This document shows, one piece after another, positions 47,713-49,541 of a stretch of DNA of 49,541 bases; position 1 is the first letter of the stretch; the number at the start of each line of letters is the position of its first letter. The notes under the pieces are model-generated. The model had not been told where the DNA came from, did no database searches, and was given only the letters and a program-made list of their open reading frames with translations. The stretch is from positions 1 to 49,541 of the forward strand of contig MPNH01000043.1 in assembly GCA_002238925.1 (NCBI GenBank), in the 5' to 3' direction. A program made the translations under genes and the position numbers. The stretch is from Spirochaetaceae bacterium bin103 (GTDB taxonomy: Bacteria; Spirochaetota; Spirochaetia; SZUA-6; Bin103).

Positions 47713-49541
47713 GCGTTCCTGCGGTCACGGAGCGCGCCTCCGGGCGCCGCCGGCAGCGGGCGTACGCCGCCGGATGGCGGGCCGCCGGCGCCGTGTGCGC
47801 GGTGCTGCTGACCGTCATGCCGGGACGGATCACCGCTCAGTCTGAGCCGCGTCCGCTCTCGCCGGCCGGTCAGGAACTCGTGCAGGCCACCCTGGCCGAG
47901 CGCATCGCGGGCGCCGGCTACTTCGAACTGCTCGACGAGCTGCGTCTGCTCGGCCTCGACGACCGCGGCACGCGGGCGCAACTGGCCGCGCGGCTGCGCC
48001 GGTTTCACGGCCTGCCTGCTCCGCCCGCGGCGAACGGCGATCCGTCCGAGGTGGTGCAGGTCCGCCGGGCGGAATACGCCGAGTATGCCACCGCACCGGA
48101 AACCGGCGCCGACTTGGTTTCCCTGCGCGGCGCCGTCGAGGTGGTGGTGCGCAAGACCGACCCGGAGACCGTGCACGTTATTCGCGCCGACGAGGTGATT
48201 CATGACCGTACGGCGCGGCTCCTCACCGCGCGCGGCGAGGTGTCCTACGAGGTGACGCAGGAAGACGAAGATGCGCAGTCGGTGCAGGCGGCCTCGATGT
48301 CGTTCGATCTGGACAGCTCCAAGGCGGTCTTCGTGGACGCCACCACCCGGCAGCAGCGCCGCGGCGCCGCCGGACCGCTCACCTTCACGTTCACGGCCGG
48401 GGTTATCACCCGGCTGACCGACGGCACCATTATCCTCGACGACGTGCGCTTCTCGTCGAGTCCCGATCCGTGGCTGCCCAACTACGAGGTGCGCGCGCAG
48501 CGGATGTGGCTGCTTGCACCGGGCGAGTGGGCAATGCAATCGGCGACCCTCCGCGTCGGCCGCGTGCCGATGCTGTACCTGCCGTACTTCGTGTGGCCGG
48601 GAGATGAAATGGTGTTTCATCCGGCGATCGGCGTACGTGACCGCGAGGGGCTGTTTCTGAACACCACGCTGTACCTGGTTGGCCGCCGGGAGCGTGACGC
48701 GGATCCGTTCTCGGTCCTCAGCCTGACCGATCCGGGCAAGTATCGCGAGGAGCTGCGCGGCATGTTCCTGCGCAAGATTCGCGGCGAGGATCCACGCAGC
48801 GAGGAGCACTTCCTGAAGCTGATGCTGGACCTGTACTCCCGGCTGGGCGTGTATACCGGCGTTGCCGCGGCACTGCCGCTGGCCAGCGCTGGGGAGGCCA
48901 GCTTCCAGCTCGGCGCGGCCCGCTCGCGCAGCGTGTTCTACCGCCCGGCACTGGGCGGGTACACGGCGGTCGACGAGAGCGGGCGCTCACATTGGAACGA
49001 TACCACGCTGTTCGGCGAGACAATTCCGTTGCGCTACGGGATCGAATTCGCTGGCAACGCACGCTCTCGCGGCAGTTCGGTGCGGGCGGGAATGGAAGTG
49101 TATTCGGATCCTGAGTTCGTGCGCGATTTCGGCAATCGCGAAGAGCGCATCGACTGGCCGGCGCTGCTCGGTTTCGAGGGCGGCGCCGACGGCGGACCGG
49201 GGCGCCGGTCCAGCCTGACCTGGGAAGTGGTCCTCAGCGCCGACCTGAACCAGCTACTCGCCGGGGGAGCGCGGCCGCCGCCTCTGGAGCAGGCAAGAGT
49301 CACCAATGCCGGGGTGCGCTGGCTGTGGCAGAGCCGCGCCGATCCGGCGGTGCCGTCCCACGATCCGACCCGCTCGTTTTTCTACCCGGCGACGCTGCGG
49401 GTGCCGGCGTCTGCGCAGGTGCGGGGTACGCTGTGGGAGCTGCCGGTGTCGCGGGCGGCCGCTGCGTCCGGCGCGGCCGATCGGACGCCCGCGCCGGGAG
49501 CGGTGGCAGGCCGCGGACTGCGACCAGCCGAGGCGCCGGCC
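47709..49541 (+). CDS. LptD/OstA-like outer-membrane protein, 3' end outside window
   Basis: The frame is open from before 47709 to the window end (about 611 codons). A signal-like stretch [20 protein letters not shown], then [12 protein letters not shown], precedes an OstA-type beta-helix part ([53 protein letters not shown]) and the start of a barrel ([20 protein letters not shown]). LptD proteins insert lipopolysaccharide or similar glycolipids in the outer membrane. The start is unclear: no ATG, GTG or TTG lies before the signal segment; a CTG at 47709 overlapping the uvrA stop, GTG 47793 or ATG 47817 remain. uvrA-lptD order is known to me from Treponema. Confidence 0.8.

Overview
The window is GC-rich bacterial chromosomal DNA (roughly two-thirds G+C by eye, not computed), densely coding, with many ATGA/GTGA start-stop overlaps and no RNA gene, insertion sequence, phage or CRISPR array that I could recognise. 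The organism is Gram-negative, because it has an autotransporter barrel, an LptD-type protein and a lipobox lipoprotein. My best guess is an uncultured, high-GC member of the Spirochaetes. uvrA followed directly by an LptD/OstA homologue is the order I remember from Treponema (TP0514-TP0515), and two other proteins (38626-39138 and the C-terminal domain of 21577-24738) resemble spirochaete families from memory. This is an inference; no rRNA is present to settle it.

Layout. 1-7766: the 3' part of a giant Calx-beta/fibronectin III/cadherin-like surface protein with a C-terminal autotransporter barrel. 7785-9657: a thioredoxin-like protein and a CobW/P47K GTPase on the minus strand. 9772-11562: formate-tetrahydrofolate ligase. 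11601-13232: a small uncharacterised gene pair (the second frameshifted) and an ankyrin protein. 13240-17126 (minus): a one-carbon cluster of a methyltransferase, a MetF fused to the Cys-rich MTHFR C-terminal domain, a methyl-THF:corrinoid-type methyltransferase and a PF13769 protein, the last three with overlapping ends. 17232-19079: HpcH/HpaI aldolase and a sorbitol/xylitol-type dehydrogenase, a likely sugar-acid/polyol pair. 19105-21398 (minus): a Cys-rich uncharacterised protein and a methyltransferase interrupted by an in-frame TAG.

21577-29234 (minus): marR, two ABC half-exporters with complementary degenerate ATP sites (a heterodimeric exporter) and a 1053-residue modular lipoprotein. 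This operon is the best candidate here for an undescribed system. The 5' end of the first ABC gene carries a 59-bp tandem duplication that breaks its frame. 29359-36134: a stand-alone YchF C-terminal-like protein followed by lipid-flavoured genes (PlsC-type acyltransferase with zinc ribbon, an SCP2-like protein and class III aminotransferase pair, SDR, multi-pass membrane protein, fatty acid hydroxylase/sterol desaturase). 36213-38629: vitamin B6 genes pdxT and pdxS, divergent from a YggS-type PLP-homeostasis gene. 38626-42279: membrane protein, RluD-type pseudouridine synthase, MBL-fold hydrolase, pentapeptide protein, RsgA. 42282-49541: mutS2, uvrA and the start of an LptD homologue cut by the window end.

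Three genes show single lesions in otherwise well-conserved frames (12031-12034 one-base deletion, 19612-19614 TAG beside a 63-bp repeat, 28454-28555 59-bp duplication). They may be real decay, reversible switching or assembly error. No stretch longer than 300 bases lacks a gene; the larger gaps (for example 21399-21576, 28571-28745, 31246-31447, 37748-37921) hold only the regulatory signals listed.
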